Shown here in pieces: positions 1 to 7,266 of a stretch of 36,980 nt of DNA. Made by a program: the position numbers and the translations under genes. This DNA is from Planctomycetota bacterium (GTDB lineage Bacteria > Planctomycetota > Phycisphaerae > Sedimentisphaerales > Anaerohalosphaeraceae), in the NCBI GenBank assembly GCA_016873215.1, contig VGXU01000023.1, positions 1 through 36,980 on the forward strand, read 5' to 3'. The notes beneath the pieces were generated by a model. The model saw only the letters and a list, made by a program, of their open reading frames with translations. It was not told the DNA's origin and ran no database searches. The first letter of the stretch is position 1. Each line of letters begins with the position of its first letter.

Positions 1-231
1 TTCAAAGAATAGTGCGTTGTCTGTTCAGCCTCGCGAGCCCCCAGCTATGCAAAATACGGCTCGAAAAATTCCCTGTCCTTTGGTTGTAAGTTGTTTTTGA
101 TCAGACACTTATATAATAACCAGGATGGAGGATGCTGCAAGAAAAATAACGCTATAAGTCGTTATTAAAAAAATAGTTATGAATTTTACAGAAGTATTAA
201 AAAGCCTTTATGATTAAGGAGAAAACAGATT

Positions 232-1485
232 ATGATGAAACTGGAAAAATATTCTTTCGGCATTGGCGACCGTTTCGGTCGGCAGGGCAATTCTCAGTTA
301 AGCGCACTGATAGAGGCCCGTTCGCTGAAGCTTCAGATTGTCCTCGTTTGGAACAAATCCTTCCGTGAACACAGCATCATCGGCACCGGCCCAAACGACA
401 CCCGCAAAGAAGCCGACGACGCTGTCCGAATTTCAGACTGGAAAGACAATTATTACGTGGATGCCGACCATATCAGCCTCAAAAACGTGGACAGCTTTCT
501 CGATGCAAGCAACTTTTTCACGCTCGACGTGGCCGACTGGATTGGCAAGCCCGCTGAGACTGCCGACATCGAAAAATTCTTAAAAGACTGTAAAGCCTGT
601 CTCGGCACATTTCGTATCCCCGGCATTGAGGAATCGTTTTCAATCACACCGCAGACGGTGCAGACCATCGCGGGAAAATTCCTCCGTGCCGCGCAGGAAG
701 CAGGCGCGATTTACAGGCATATTGTTTCCCGCAAGGGAGAAAATGCGTTCGTCACCGAAGTCTCGACGGACGAATCAGACAAACCGCAAACGCCCGTGGA
801 ATTGTTTTTCATCCTGAAAATGCTCGCGGTACAGGGCATCCCCGTACAAACCATCGCACCCAAATTTACGGGCCGGTTTAACAAAGGCGTGGATTATGTC
901 GGCGACGTCCGGCAGTTTGAAAAAGAATTTCGTGAAGACCTCGCCGTCATCGCCTTTGCTATTCGTGAATTTCACCTGCCGCAGAATCTAAAACTCAGTA
1001 TCCATTCCGGCAGCGACAAATTCTCCATTTACCCGGCGATTCACAAAGCGATCAAAGAAACCAGTGCAGGTCTCCATGTCAAAACCGCCGGCACCACCTG
1101 GCTGGAAGAAGTCATCGGTCTGGCCGCCGCCGGCGGCGAAGGATTGGACATTGCTAAAGACATTTATGCTCAGGCGTACGAACACCGCGAGGAACTTTGC
1201 GCCCCTTACGCCACAGTGATCGACATCAACCTGGCCAAACTGCCGACGCCGGGAGATGTCAAAAAATGGAATGAAACACAATACACCGGCGCGCTCCGGC
1301 ACGACCAGAAAAACCCGGCGTACAATCCAAACTTTCGTCAGTTAATTCATGTCGGATACAAAATGGCCGCCAAAATGGGCGACCGCTACCTCAGCGCCCT
1401 GACAAAGTTTGAGTCCATCGTCGCCGAAAATGTCAAAACAAATCTGCTGGCCCGGCATATCAAGCCCATATTCCGTGGAAAATGA
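232..1485 (+). CDS. uxaE: tagaturonate epimerase family protein
   Basis: A 417-residue protein whose N-terminus (SFGIGDRFGRQG, then a VWNKSxREHxIIGT-like stretch and VDADHI near residue 77) matches my memory of the UxaE family. That family interconverts D-tagaturonate and D-fructuronate in a cytoplasmic, metal-dependent step of galacturonate/glucuronate breakdown. The start is the ATG preceded by AAGGAG about ten bases upstream; a second ATG follows at once. Some 230 bases of AT-rich leader lie upstream, with a TATAAT at 112-117 but no convincing -35. No other uronate gene is adjacent, so it probably stands alone or belongs to genes left of the window. The far right end carries a RhaT-like fragment, another sugar-acid/deoxysugar function, but 35 kb away. 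Confidence 0.85.
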   Translation: MMKLEKYSFGIGDRFGRQGNSQLSALIEARSLKLQIVLVWNKSFREHSIIGTGPNDTRKEADDAVRISDWKDNYYVDADHISLKNVDSFLDASNFFTLDVADWIGKPAETADIEKFLKDCKACLGTFRIPGIEESFSITPQTVQTIAGKFLRAAQEAGAIYRHIVSRKGENAFVTEVSTDESDKPQTPVELFFILKMLAVQGIPVQTIAPKFTGRFNKGVDYVGDVRQFEKEFREDLAVIAFAIREFHLPQNLKLSIHSGSDKFSIYPAIHKAIKETSAGLHVKTAGTTWLEEVIGLAAAGGEGLDIAKDIYAQAYEHREELCAPYATVIDINLAKLPTPGDVKKWNETQYTGALRHDQKNPAYNPNFRQLIHVGYKMAAKMGDRYLSALTKFESIVAENVKTNLLARHIKPIFRGK

Positions 1486-1514
1486 TTCTCACAGGGGCAG
1501 CCTCCCGGGGCTGC

Positions 1515-2096
1515 CCTTATTATATCTCTGCCGGTTTCGCAAAGACAACCAGTCGCATTTAAAGAAACTGTTTCTGAAAATCCTTCGTCTCTGTGTTGAA
1601 GCAGACATTGTTAAACTCGGCAATGTTTCATTGGATGGGACAAAGATCAAAGCCAATGCTTCGCTATCGGCCAATCGAATATTGAAGCATCTGGAGCAGG
1701 AAATCGACAAGATGCTTTCAGAGGCAGAGGCTAAAGATGCAGAGGAAGACAAAGTCTATGGAACGAAAGCAGCTGACCGAGCGAGGTCGAGAATTATATA
1801 AGATTCGAGGCCAGAGCGTCGAACCAGTATTTGGGCAGATTAAAGATGTTCGCGGGTTTGATCGGTTTATGCAGCGAGGCATTGAGGCTTGTCGCGGCGA
1901 GTGGTCGCGGATATGCGCTACGCACAACCTTTTGAAGTTGTGGCGAAGCGGCACAAGGCCTGTTGGAATTGAGAAAAAGGCCGTATTTACTCATTTTGAC
2001 GTGAAATTTTGCTTGATTTACTGGCTAAAACACGGTACCAAAAAAGTTAAGAAAAGGCGTCTGGGGTACAGAGAATTGACCGTCTGTCCCGGATAG
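1515..2096 (+). pseudogene. degenerate IS1182/IS5-type transposase relic
   Basis: Two overlapping reading frames carry parts of one transposase. The first (to about 1801) holds an RFRK...LF..ILRLCVEA segment followed by LDGTKIKANAS, typical of the region before the first catalytic Asp in IS1182-like enzymes. The second (from about 1758) holds YKIRGQSVEPVFGQIKDVRGF and then RGEWSRICATHNLLKL, typical of the extreme C-terminus. The middle of the DDE domain, roughly 200 residues, is missing and the frame changes near 1760-1800, so this is an internally deleted relic without activity. I could not find terminal inverted repeats. It sits directly upstream of a truncated PEP-CTERM gene, which suggests the insertion or its decay destroyed that gene. 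Confidence 0.8.
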
Positions 2097-2108
2097 CCGT
2101 CGAATCCA

Positions 2109-2420
2109 ATGGTTGGATTTGAAAATCATTGTGCAACAGGCTCTACTCTTACTCGTGCATTCATTTACAAAAATGGCGTTATGACCGATTTGGGTTCTCT
2201 TGGTGGTAATCAAACTTGGGCAGCAGCTATCAATAATAATGGATGGATAATTGGAAGCGGTTATACTGATACAGGTGAATTACAAGCAATACTATGGGCA
2301 CATATTCCCGAACCCGCTTCGCTTTTGTTTTTGGGCCTTGGCGGTTTGCTGATTAGAAAAAACTCTAAAAAGATTTGTATTCCAAGACATATTTGGTATT
2401 CTATTGGAAATGAGGCTTAG
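2109..2420 (+). pseudogene. C-terminal fragment of a HAF-repeat / PEP-CTERM protein
   Basis: The 103-residue frame contains one HAF-type extracellular repeat (AFIYKNGVMTDLGSLGG, then AAAINNNGWIIGSG, then AILW) followed by a PEP-CTERM tail (PEPASLLFLGLGGLLI and a basic RKNSKK end). Proteins of this type are normally several repeats long and start with a signal peptide; this one has neither, and no ribosome binding site precedes its ATG. I read it as the 3' end of a secreted, exosortase-sorted protein whose 5' part was lost at the transposase relic just upstream. About 15 residues run past the usual basic end. Base composition is AT-richer than the housekeeping genes. Confidence 0.7.
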
Positions 2421-2482
2421 CGGTGTAGCTGAGCAAGCTTATGTATGTTTATATGGAATATACCAGATTAAGGAGTAATATC

Positions 2483-2800
2483 ATGGCAAAGAGTGCTAAA
2501 TCAGCAACGAAAAGTGAAATTTTAGTCAATATCTCAAAAGCCACAGACTTGTCCCGTAAGCAGGTGACATCGGTATTCGATGCCCTGACAGGCCAAATCA
2601 AGTCTGCTATGGGTAAGAAAGGACCGGGAGTCTTTGCATTACCGGGATTGCTGAAGATCACCGTCATCCATAAGCCCGCCACTCCGAAGCGGAAAGGCAT
2701 CAATCCGTTCACCAAGCAGGAACAGATATTTGCTGCCAAACCCGCTCGGAAAGTTGTCAAGGTTCGTCCTCTCAAGGCTCTCAAGGACATGGTCAAGTAG
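2483..2800 (+). CDS. HU-family DNA-binding protein
   Basis: A 105-residue basic protein. After a short Lys/Ser/Ala N-tail, KSEILVNISKATDLSRKQVTSVFDAL gives the helical dimer half of the HU/IHF fold; GVFALPGLLKITVIHKPATPKRKGINPFTKQ gives the beta-arm, and a basic C-terminus (PARKVVKVRPLKALKDMVK) follows. HU proteins bend and compact DNA as dimers. The ATG is chosen because AAGGAG sits about eight bases upstream; a longer in-frame start at 2441 has no such site. The gene is intact amid relics and has its own terminator at 2841. A histone-fold protein gene lies at 27534-27740, so two different nucleoid-protein families are encoded in this window. Confidence 0.88.
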   Translation: MAKSAKSATKSEILVNISKATDLSRKQVTSVFDALTGQIKSAMGKKGPGVFALPGLLKITVIHKPATPKRKGINPFTKQEQIFAAKPARKVVKVRPLKALKDMVK

Positions 2801-2840
2801 GAAGTTCTCAAAAGCCATAAGAAATTACTGTCATAGTGTA

Positions 2841-2880
2841 GGGCGTTCCATAAAAGATTATGGTACGCCCCCACTTTTCT
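2841..2880 (+). terminator. rho-independent terminator after the HU gene
   Basis: GGGCGT (2841-2846) pairs with ACGCCC (2865-2870) and CCATAA (2848-2853) with TTATGG (2858-2863), separated by one U-U mismatch, with a four-base loop. A short, interrupted T-run (CACTTTTCTT) follows. It lies 40 bases after the HU stop codon. Confidence 0.7.
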
Positions 2881-2963
2881 TAAGCAGCAACTTGGCTCCT
2901 CAGTGGCTCATTCTGAGCCAAGGGAATGGGAATGTGGCGGGATGGACAGAAGTTAGAAAATTC

Positions 2964-3173
2964 TCAGAAATAACCTTTTCGTACAAAATACAAAAAGGTT
3001 ATTAGGTCTGAAACTGAATACTGTTTTTCATCCTGCACTTTGATAATCCGTTCAGGTGTTATATCCTGTGTGAACAGGGTGCATCCGTATGTTGCGGCCG
3101 CAAAGCCGCCGACCAGAACAAATGACACATCGGCCTGATATAGACGTTTTAAAAGTGTAAAATAATTTTTCAT
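2964..3173 (-). pseudogene. truncated nucleotidyltransferase-fold protein
   Basis: The first 35 residues (YFTLLKRLYQADVSFVLVGGFAAATYGCTLFTQDI) look like the N-terminus of the AbiEii/MNT-type nucleotidyltransferase fold, with the usual LVGGFAA...YG turn. The sequence then jumps to TPERIIKVQDEKQ and stops at 69 residues, so the catalytic Asp residues of the family are absent. Its ATG overlaps the stop of the small gene upstream on the same strand (ATGA), so the two were a translationally coupled pair. Most likely an internally deleted remnant of a two-gene accessory module. Confidence 0.55.
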
Positions 3174-3349
3174 ATATTCCGGGCGTGCTGGAGTTTTTCA
3201 ACAAGGTCTGCGGCGGCCTGAAGCTGGCTGATTCGTTCTGAGTAAGAAAGTTTAAGATTATCAAGCAGCAGGGGAATATCGATGCCGGATCGCACCCCCT
3301 CGGCCAGGGCGGGACAGTCCTTCAACATCGCCGCAATCTCCGGCGGCAT
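3170..3349 (-). CDS. small helical partner of a nucleotidyltransferase, possibly a remnant
   Basis: Reading the minus strand from an ATG at 3349 gives 59 residues beginning MPPEIAAMLKDCPALAEG and ending LVEKLQHARNI, with its TGA overlapping the ATG of the broken nucleotidyltransferase. The composition (amphipathic helices, Leu/Ala/Glu/Gln rich) is that of a real small protein, and in my recollection short helical proteins of this kind precede nucleotidyltransferase genes in planctomycetes and deltaproteobacteria. I see no strong ribosome binding site. With its partner truncated, it may no longer have a function; no function is claimed. Confidence 0.45.
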   Translation of the reverse strand: MPPEIAAMLKDCPALAEGVRSGIDIPLLLDNLKLSYSERISQLQAAADLVEKLQHARNI

Positions 3350-3491
3350 CGCTTCTGCAGAGATTTGTTTTTTTCTCCAATGTCATTTTACCTTTTTCCC
3401 TTTGCCTTTTACCTTTACTATATTATCCTGTTTTGCCCTCGTTTTTCAAGCCCAAAACCCCACACTCCCCGGCAGTGGCTTATTCGTTGTC

Positions 3492-3574
3492 ATTCCCGCG
3501 ACCTGTCCCACCGACTTGTCCTGCGTAGTTTTAACGAAGCAGGAAGCCTCTTGGCGAAGGGGGAAGGCGGGAAT
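3492..3574. repeat. dispersed intergenic repeat with inverted ends
   Basis: ATTCCCGC (3492-3499) and GCGGGAAT (3567-3574) are perfect inverted ends, followed by CCAG. The stretch resembles the ATTC...GAAT hairpin elements at 10819, 12190 and 13131. The 350 bases between the relic at 3349 and the HNH gene hold this element and AT-rich sequence, and no other gene I can support. Confidence 0.5.
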
Positions 3575-3742
3575 CCAGCCTCTATTTACTATTCACTATT
3601 TTCTGGCCTCCCTCCCAACGCTGGTGGTATAATCAAGGCGATAAAGGGACGACTTTTGCTTACTTAAAAATAAGCATGGCACACAATAAATTCAAATATA
3701 AAAATGATCGTGGAGAGCACAACTGTGAAAAAAGGGTTTAAA

Positions 3743-4294
3743 ATGCCGACTCCGATGAAAATATCAGGGCGAACTTCGACAATGACACATGCTTTTATTA
3801 CATCAATTATTCCTCAAATAGAACCTTCTGAACAAGAAATCGTGAAATGTCTGAGTATTTTAGAAATTGATCCTGACAATTTAATCTGTGCTTATTGTGG
3901 TGATTCTGCTTCAGAATGGGATCATTTTCGTCCCTTGGTATCAGGTAAAATGCCAACAGGTTATATCTCTGAAATTCGCAACTTAGTGCCTGCTTGCGGA
4001 AAATGTAATCAATCAAAAGGTAATAAATACTGGAAAGATTGGATGTTGAGCGATGCTAAGCTCTCTCCGAAGTCTCGGAAAATACAAAATTTATCATATT
4101 TAATTACGCGCTTGGAAAAATATGAAAAATGGTGTGATCTCAGCCCTCTTAATTTTAAAGAATATATCGATATTGAATCATGGAATAAACACTGGGAAAA
4201 CAGAGAGACTTTATTTTCATTGTTAAAGGAACATCAAAAATTGGCTTCTCAAATAAAAAATGTGTTTGAACAAAATATAAAAAAGAATAGGTAA
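3743..4294 (+). CDS. HNH endonuclease family protein
   Basis: A protein of 183 residues (196 if the ATG at 3704 is used). CAYC, WDHFRPL, NLVPACGKCNQSKGNKYW form a complete HNH/zinc-finger nuclease core: two CxxC knuckles hold structural zinc, and the DH and N..P residues form the beta-beta-alpha metal active site. A long helical C-terminus follows. The start at MPTPMKISGR is preferred because a weak purine-rich stretch (AAAAAAGGG) precedes it, but 3704 cannot be excluded. The gene is clearly richer in A and T than its neighbours and sits alone between relics and hemB, which suggests horizontal acquisition. No methyltransferase is adjacent, so a restriction role is not shown. Confidence 0.8.
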   Translation: MPTPMKISGRTSTMTHAFITSIIPQIEPSEQEIVKCLSILEIDPDNLICAYCGDSASEWDHFRPLVSGKMPTGYISEIRNLVPACGKCNQSKGNKYWKDWMLSDAKLSPKSRKIQNLSYLITRLEKYEKWCDLSPLNFKEYIDIESWNKHWENRETLFSLLKEHQKLASQIKNVFEQNIKKNR

Positions 4295-4318
4295 TCATAA
4301 AGTGTGGAGGAATTTGCA

Positions 4319-5293
4319 ATGTCTTTTCCACAGACACGATTTCGACGGCTGCGAGGCAATAAAACGATGCGGCGGATGGTGGCCGAGACAAGGCTGTCGG
4401 TCGATGAATTAGTTTATCCGATGTTTGTCTGTCCCGGCCGGGGCAAAAAATCGCCCATCAAAGCGATGGATAATTGTTTCCGCTTATCCCCCGACCTTGC
4501 GGCCAAAGAAGCATCCCAAATTGCCGCCCTCGGCATCCCGGCCGTCCTCCTCTTCGGCACAGGCGAGAAAAAAGACGCCGTCGGCTCCCGTGCCTGGGCC
4601 GCCGAATCCGCTGTCTGCCGGGCCATTGACAAAATCAAATCCAAAACTCCCGACCTGCTCGTTATCACTGACGTCTGCCTCTGTGCCTACACCTCTCACG
4701 GCCACTGCGGCGTCATCAAAGACAAAAAAATCGACAACGACAGCACCCTCGAAATTCTCGCACAGATGGCCCTGGCCCACGCCCGCGCCGGGGTTGATAT
4801 CGTGGCGCCGTCGGATATGATGGATGGCCGGGTCGGCCCCATCCGCGAGGCCCTTGACGATGAAAGTTTTACCGAAACCGCCATTATGTCCTACTCCGCG
4901 AAATTCGCCTCCGCCTTCTATGGTCCGTTCCGCGATGCCGCACAAAGCACGCCCGCTTTTGGCGACCGCCGGACACACCAGATCGACCCCGCCTGCGGCA
5001 GGCAGGCATTGCGACAGATGGCCGCCGACATCGAGCAGGGCGCCGATATTGTTATGGTCAAGCCCGCCTTGCCCTATCTTGACATCATTGCCAAAGCTCG
5101 TCGGCGCTTCGACGTTCCCATCGCCGCCTACAACGTCTCCGGCGAATATATGATGCTCCGCGCCGCCGCCAGAGCCGGCCTGCTCGACCTGCAAAACGCA
5201 ATGACCGAATCCCTTTTATCCATTAAACGTGCCGGCGCTGACATCATCATCACCTACTTCGCCCCGGACATCGCAAAGATATTAAACGCATAA
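4319..5293 (+). CDS. hemB: delta-aminolevulinic acid dehydratase (porphobilinogen synthase)
   Basis: A 324-residue HemB that condenses two 5-aminolevulinate molecules to porphobilinogen in tetrapyrrole synthesis. Visible signatures are the zinc-binding Cys cluster DVCLCAYTSHGHCG, the substrate lysine in YSAKFASAFYGPFRDA, and the Schiff-base lysine in VMVKPALPYLDI. Three cysteines in the metal loop point to a zinc-dependent enzyme. The ATG at 4319 is chosen because GGAGG lies nine bases upstream; an upstream GTG in the same frame would overlap that site. The neighbouring ahbD-like gene suggests a siroheme-based route to heme. The upstream HNH gene is only 24 bases away but differs strongly in base composition and is unlikely to be functionally linked. 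Confidence 0.95.
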   Translation: MSFPQTRFRRLRGNKTMRRMVAETRLSVDELVYPMFVCPGRGKKSPIKAMDNCFRLSPDLAAKEASQIAALGIPAVLLFGTGEKKDAVGSRAWAAESAVCRAIDKIKSKTPDLLVITDVCLCAYTSHGHCGVIKDKKIDNDSTLEILAQMALAHARAGVDIVAPSDMMDGRVGPIREALDDESFTETAIMSYSAKFASAFYGPFRDAAQSTPAFGDRRTHQIDPACGRQALRQMAADIEQGADIVMVKPALPYLDIIAKARRRFDVPIAAYNVSGEYMMLRAAARAGLLDLQNAMTESLLSIKRAGADIIITYFAPDIAKILNA

Positions 5294-5316
5294 CAGGCGG
5301 CGTTAAAATTGTTTCT

Positions 5317-5405
5317 AAGTCCCGAAGGGACGATATATAATAGCCGGGGGCGGAAGCCCCCGGAAAGAATTTCCTTTTCCTTTTTTAAGCCCCGAAGGGG
5401 CGACA
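5317..5405. repeat. three-hairpin intergenic repeat, copy 1
   Basis: Three hairpins in a fixed order: GTCCC-GAA-GGGAC (5318-5330), CCGGGGG-CGGAAG-CCCCCGG (5344-5363) and GCCCC-GAA-GGGGC (5389-5401), with a TATATAATAG spacer after the first. The same order and spacing occur, in reverse orientation, at 11870-11958. It fills the hemB-ahbD gap; the last arm GGGGC lies 12 bases before the ahbD-like start and may also act as its ribosome binding site. Confidence 0.7.
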
Positions 5406-5413
5406 CAAAGATA

Positions 5414-6472
5414 ATGAACGAAAATATAAAAAAACCTTCTATTGTCGCATTTGAAATCACGCGCCGCTGTCCGCTGCGGTGCCGCCACTGCCGCGCCGCC
5501 GCTACACCTGTCGATAGGGTGGCAGCCAACGAACGCAGTGAGGTGCATGGTAAGCAGGACTTCCTCTCGACAAGACAATGCAAATATATCCTCGATGCTG
5601 TTGCCGAATTGCACAAATGTGTCGTCGTCCTGACCGGCGGCGAGCCGATGGTGCGCGACGACATCTTCGAACTCGTCGAATACGGCCGCTCCATCGGTCT
5701 CCGCATGGCCGTCGCCACCTGCGGCGCAATGTTCGATAAATTGGCGGCAATGCGTTTCAAACAGGCCGGTATCCTTTCGCTTTCATTTTCACTCGACGGC
5801 CCCGACGCCAATACCCACGACAATTTTCGCCAAATGTCCGGCGCCTATGATATAATGCTCAAAGCCATCGAGCTGGTCCGCGCCGCCGGCATCCGTTTTC
5901 AAATCAATACCACCGTCACCGCACTCAACGCCGACAAACTCGACGCCATCGCGCAGTTGGCGATTAACCTTGGCGTCGCCTGCTGGAATCCCTTTATGCT
6001 CGTCCCCGTCGGCAGAGCGGCCCAAGACAAAAATTTGCTTTTGTCGCCGAATCAATACGAAGTTATCCTCCATAAGCTGGCGGATATGAAAACGTCGTTT
6101 CCGATCGAACTGCGCGTCACCTGCGGCCCGCAGTTTGCCCGGGTTGCGCGGCAGAGGAAAATTGCCGGCGCTGACACTGTCCCCGGCTGTCTTGCCGCTG
6201 ACGGTTTCGCCTTTATTAGCCACAAAGGCGATGTCCAGACTTGCGGCTTTTTGGAAATTTCCGCGGGAAATCTGCTCCAAAATGGATATAATCTCATCGG
6301 TATCTGGCAGCGAAGTCCGCTGCTGAATGCCGTCCGGGATTTTTCGGCATACAAAGCCGGCTGCGGAAAATGCGGTTTTCTGTCCGTTTGCCGCGGCTGC
6401 CGGGCAAGGGCTTACGCCCACTCCGGCGAGGTTCTCGGCCCCGACCCAATGTGTATCGTCGCTGGGCTATAA
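5414..6472 (+). CDS. radical SAM protein, AhbD-like heme synthase
   Basis: A 352-residue radical SAM enzyme with a C-terminal SPASM-type region. CxxxCxxC is at C19, C23 and C26 (RRCPLRCRHC), LTGGEPM follows, and the C-terminus has GC...FAFISHKGDVQTCGFL, then CGKCGFLSVCRGCRARAYA and DPMC, close to what I remember of AhbD. AhbD converts Fe-coproporphyrin III to heme b by oxidative decarboxylation of two propionates in the siroheme-dependent pathway; AhbC and NirJ are related alternatives. Location next to hemB supports a tetrapyrrole role. Residues about 33-47, just after the cluster motif, seem to be an extra segment derived from an intergenic repeat (see 5518-5553). The start is the ATG after the hairpin repeat; longer readings run through that repeat. 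Confidence 0.8.
   Translation: MNENIKKPSIVAFEITRRCPLRCRHCRAAATPVDRVAANERSEVHGKQDFLSTRQCKYILDAVAELHKCVVVLTGGEPMVRDDIFELVEYGRSIGLRMAVATCGAMFDKLAAMRFKQAGILSLSFSLDGPDANTHDNFRQMSGAYDIMLKAIELVRAAGIRFQINTTVTALNADKLDAIAQLAINLGVACWNPFMLVPVGRAAQDKNLLLSPNQYEVILHKLADMKTSFPIELRVTCGPQFARVARQRKIAGADTVPGCLAADGFAFISHKGDVQTCGFLEISAGNLLQNGYNLIGIWQRSPLLNAVRDFSAYKAGCGKCGFLSVCRGCRARAYAHSGEVLGPDPMCIVAGL
5518..5553 (+). repeat. intergenic repeat copy inside a coding region
   Basis: About 36 bases beginning AGGGTGGCAGCC and ending in GCATGGT match the reverse complement of 12018-12053 at 31 of 36 positions by my hand alignment. Here the copy lies in frame inside the ahbD-like gene (roughly residues 35-46); at 12018 it lies in non-coding sequence. 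Confidence 0.6.
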
Positions 6473-6500
6473 ACTATGAACTATAGGTTATGAACTGATT

Positions 6501-7151
6501 ATGAAAATATCGCTAAACACAAAAATTCTCGACAAAAATGAACAGGCTGCCAAACAGAACCGCGAATTTCTCGCCGGCCGCAAACTCGACTGCCTGAACC
6601 TCATCAGCTCTCCCGGCTCAGGCAAGACAACAATCCTCGCACGCACCGTCGCCGACCTAAAGGGCAAACTCCGCATCGGCGTCATCGAGGGTGATATCAA
6701 GACCGACCATGATTCGCAGCGTATTCGCGCCGCCGGCGCCGCCGCCATCCAGATTGAGACCGAAGGCGCCTGTCATTTGTCCGCTCAGCAGGTCGGTTGG
6801 GCCTTGAATCAATTGCCCACAGCCGACCTCGATATCGTCTTTGTTGAAAACGTTGGCAATCTCGTCTGTCCTTCGGCGTTTGACCTCGGCGAATCTGGCC
6901 GTGTCGTTGTCCTCAGTATCCCCGAAGGCGATGACAAACCCGCCAAATACCCCGGTACCTTTGCCCAGTGCGATGTGGTTTTAATTAATAAAATTGACTT
7001 ACTGGTGCATCTGGCGTTTAATCTTGACAGGGTACTGACGGATATTCACACCTTAAATCCCCAGGCAAAAGTTCTGCAAATTTCCGCCGCGACGGGCCAG
7101 GGAATGCAATTATGGTACGATTGGCTGCTGAATCGACGCAAAAAAGCCTGA
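6501..7151 (+). CDS. hypB: HypB-type nickel-insertion GTPase
   Basis: A 216-residue SIMIBI-class GTPase. Walker A is SSPGSGKTT (residues 36-44), the metal-site region is GDIKTDHDSQRI, a CHLSAQQV stretch stands where HypB normally has GCHLDAxMV, and NKIDLL is the guanine-specificity motif. HypB delivers nickel to [NiFe]-hydrogenase (and, with HypA, to urease) maturation. No His-rich or CxxCGC metal-storage N-terminus is present, and neither hypA nor a hydrogenase gene is in the window. It follows the ahbD-like gene by 28 bases on the same strand, so both are probably co-transcribed. No clear ribosome binding site precedes the ATG. Confidence 0.88.
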   Translation: MKISLNTKILDKNEQAAKQNREFLAGRKLDCLNLISSPGSGKTTILARTVADLKGKLRIGVIEGDIKTDHDSQRIRAAGAAAIQIETEGACHLSAQQVGWALNQLPTADLDIVFVENVGNLVCPSAFDLGESGRVVVLSIPEGDDKPAKYPGTFAQCDVVLINKIDLLVHLAFNLDRVLTDIHTLNPQAKVLQISAATGQGMQLWYDWLLNRRKKA

Positions 7152-7160
7152 CGAGCGGTC

Positions 7161-7188
7161 TTGCCGAATCAGACAAATCTGCTATACT
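7161..7188 (+). promoter_or_regulatory. sigma70-type promoter for lysA
   Basis: TTGCCG (7161-7166), a 16-base spacer and TATACT (7183-7188). It lies about 40 bases before the short upstream ORF and 80 before lysA. Confidence 0.5.
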
Positions 7189-7226
7189 GCTTGACTGTTT
7201 ATTTTTGAATCTTCAAGAGCAATACA

Positions 7227-7262
7227 ATGGACTTTTTTGGTTATAAAAATGGTCAGGAGTGA
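7227..7262 (+). CDS. short upstream ORF formed by a duplicated lysA start
   Basis: An 11-codon frame, MDFFGYKNGQE, ends in TGA at 7260-7262, four bases before the lysA ATG. Its first 26 bases match the first 26 bases of lysA with a single difference (GGT versus GAT), 40 bases apart, so it arose by a short tandem duplication. The AGGAG that serves as the lysA ribosome binding site lies in its last codons. Ribosomes translating it would stop on top of that site, which could couple or modulate lysA translation. I see no strong ribosome binding site for the short ORF itself, so expression is unproven. Confidence 0.4.
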   Translation: MDFFGYKNGQE

Positions 7263-7266
7263 AATA

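Noticed and set aside
112-117. TATAAT upstream of uxaE as a promoter
   Set aside because: No -35 box at 16-18 bases; the nearest TTG runs give 15 or 22 base spacers, so I mention it only in the gene entry.
4484-5194. 236-codon minus-strand frame
   Set aside because: Antisense of hemB; Gly/Val/Asp-rich shadow composition.
5309-5413. Longer start for the ahbD-like gene
   Set aside because: The extension would translate a three-hairpin repeat; family similarity begins just after the ATG at 5414.
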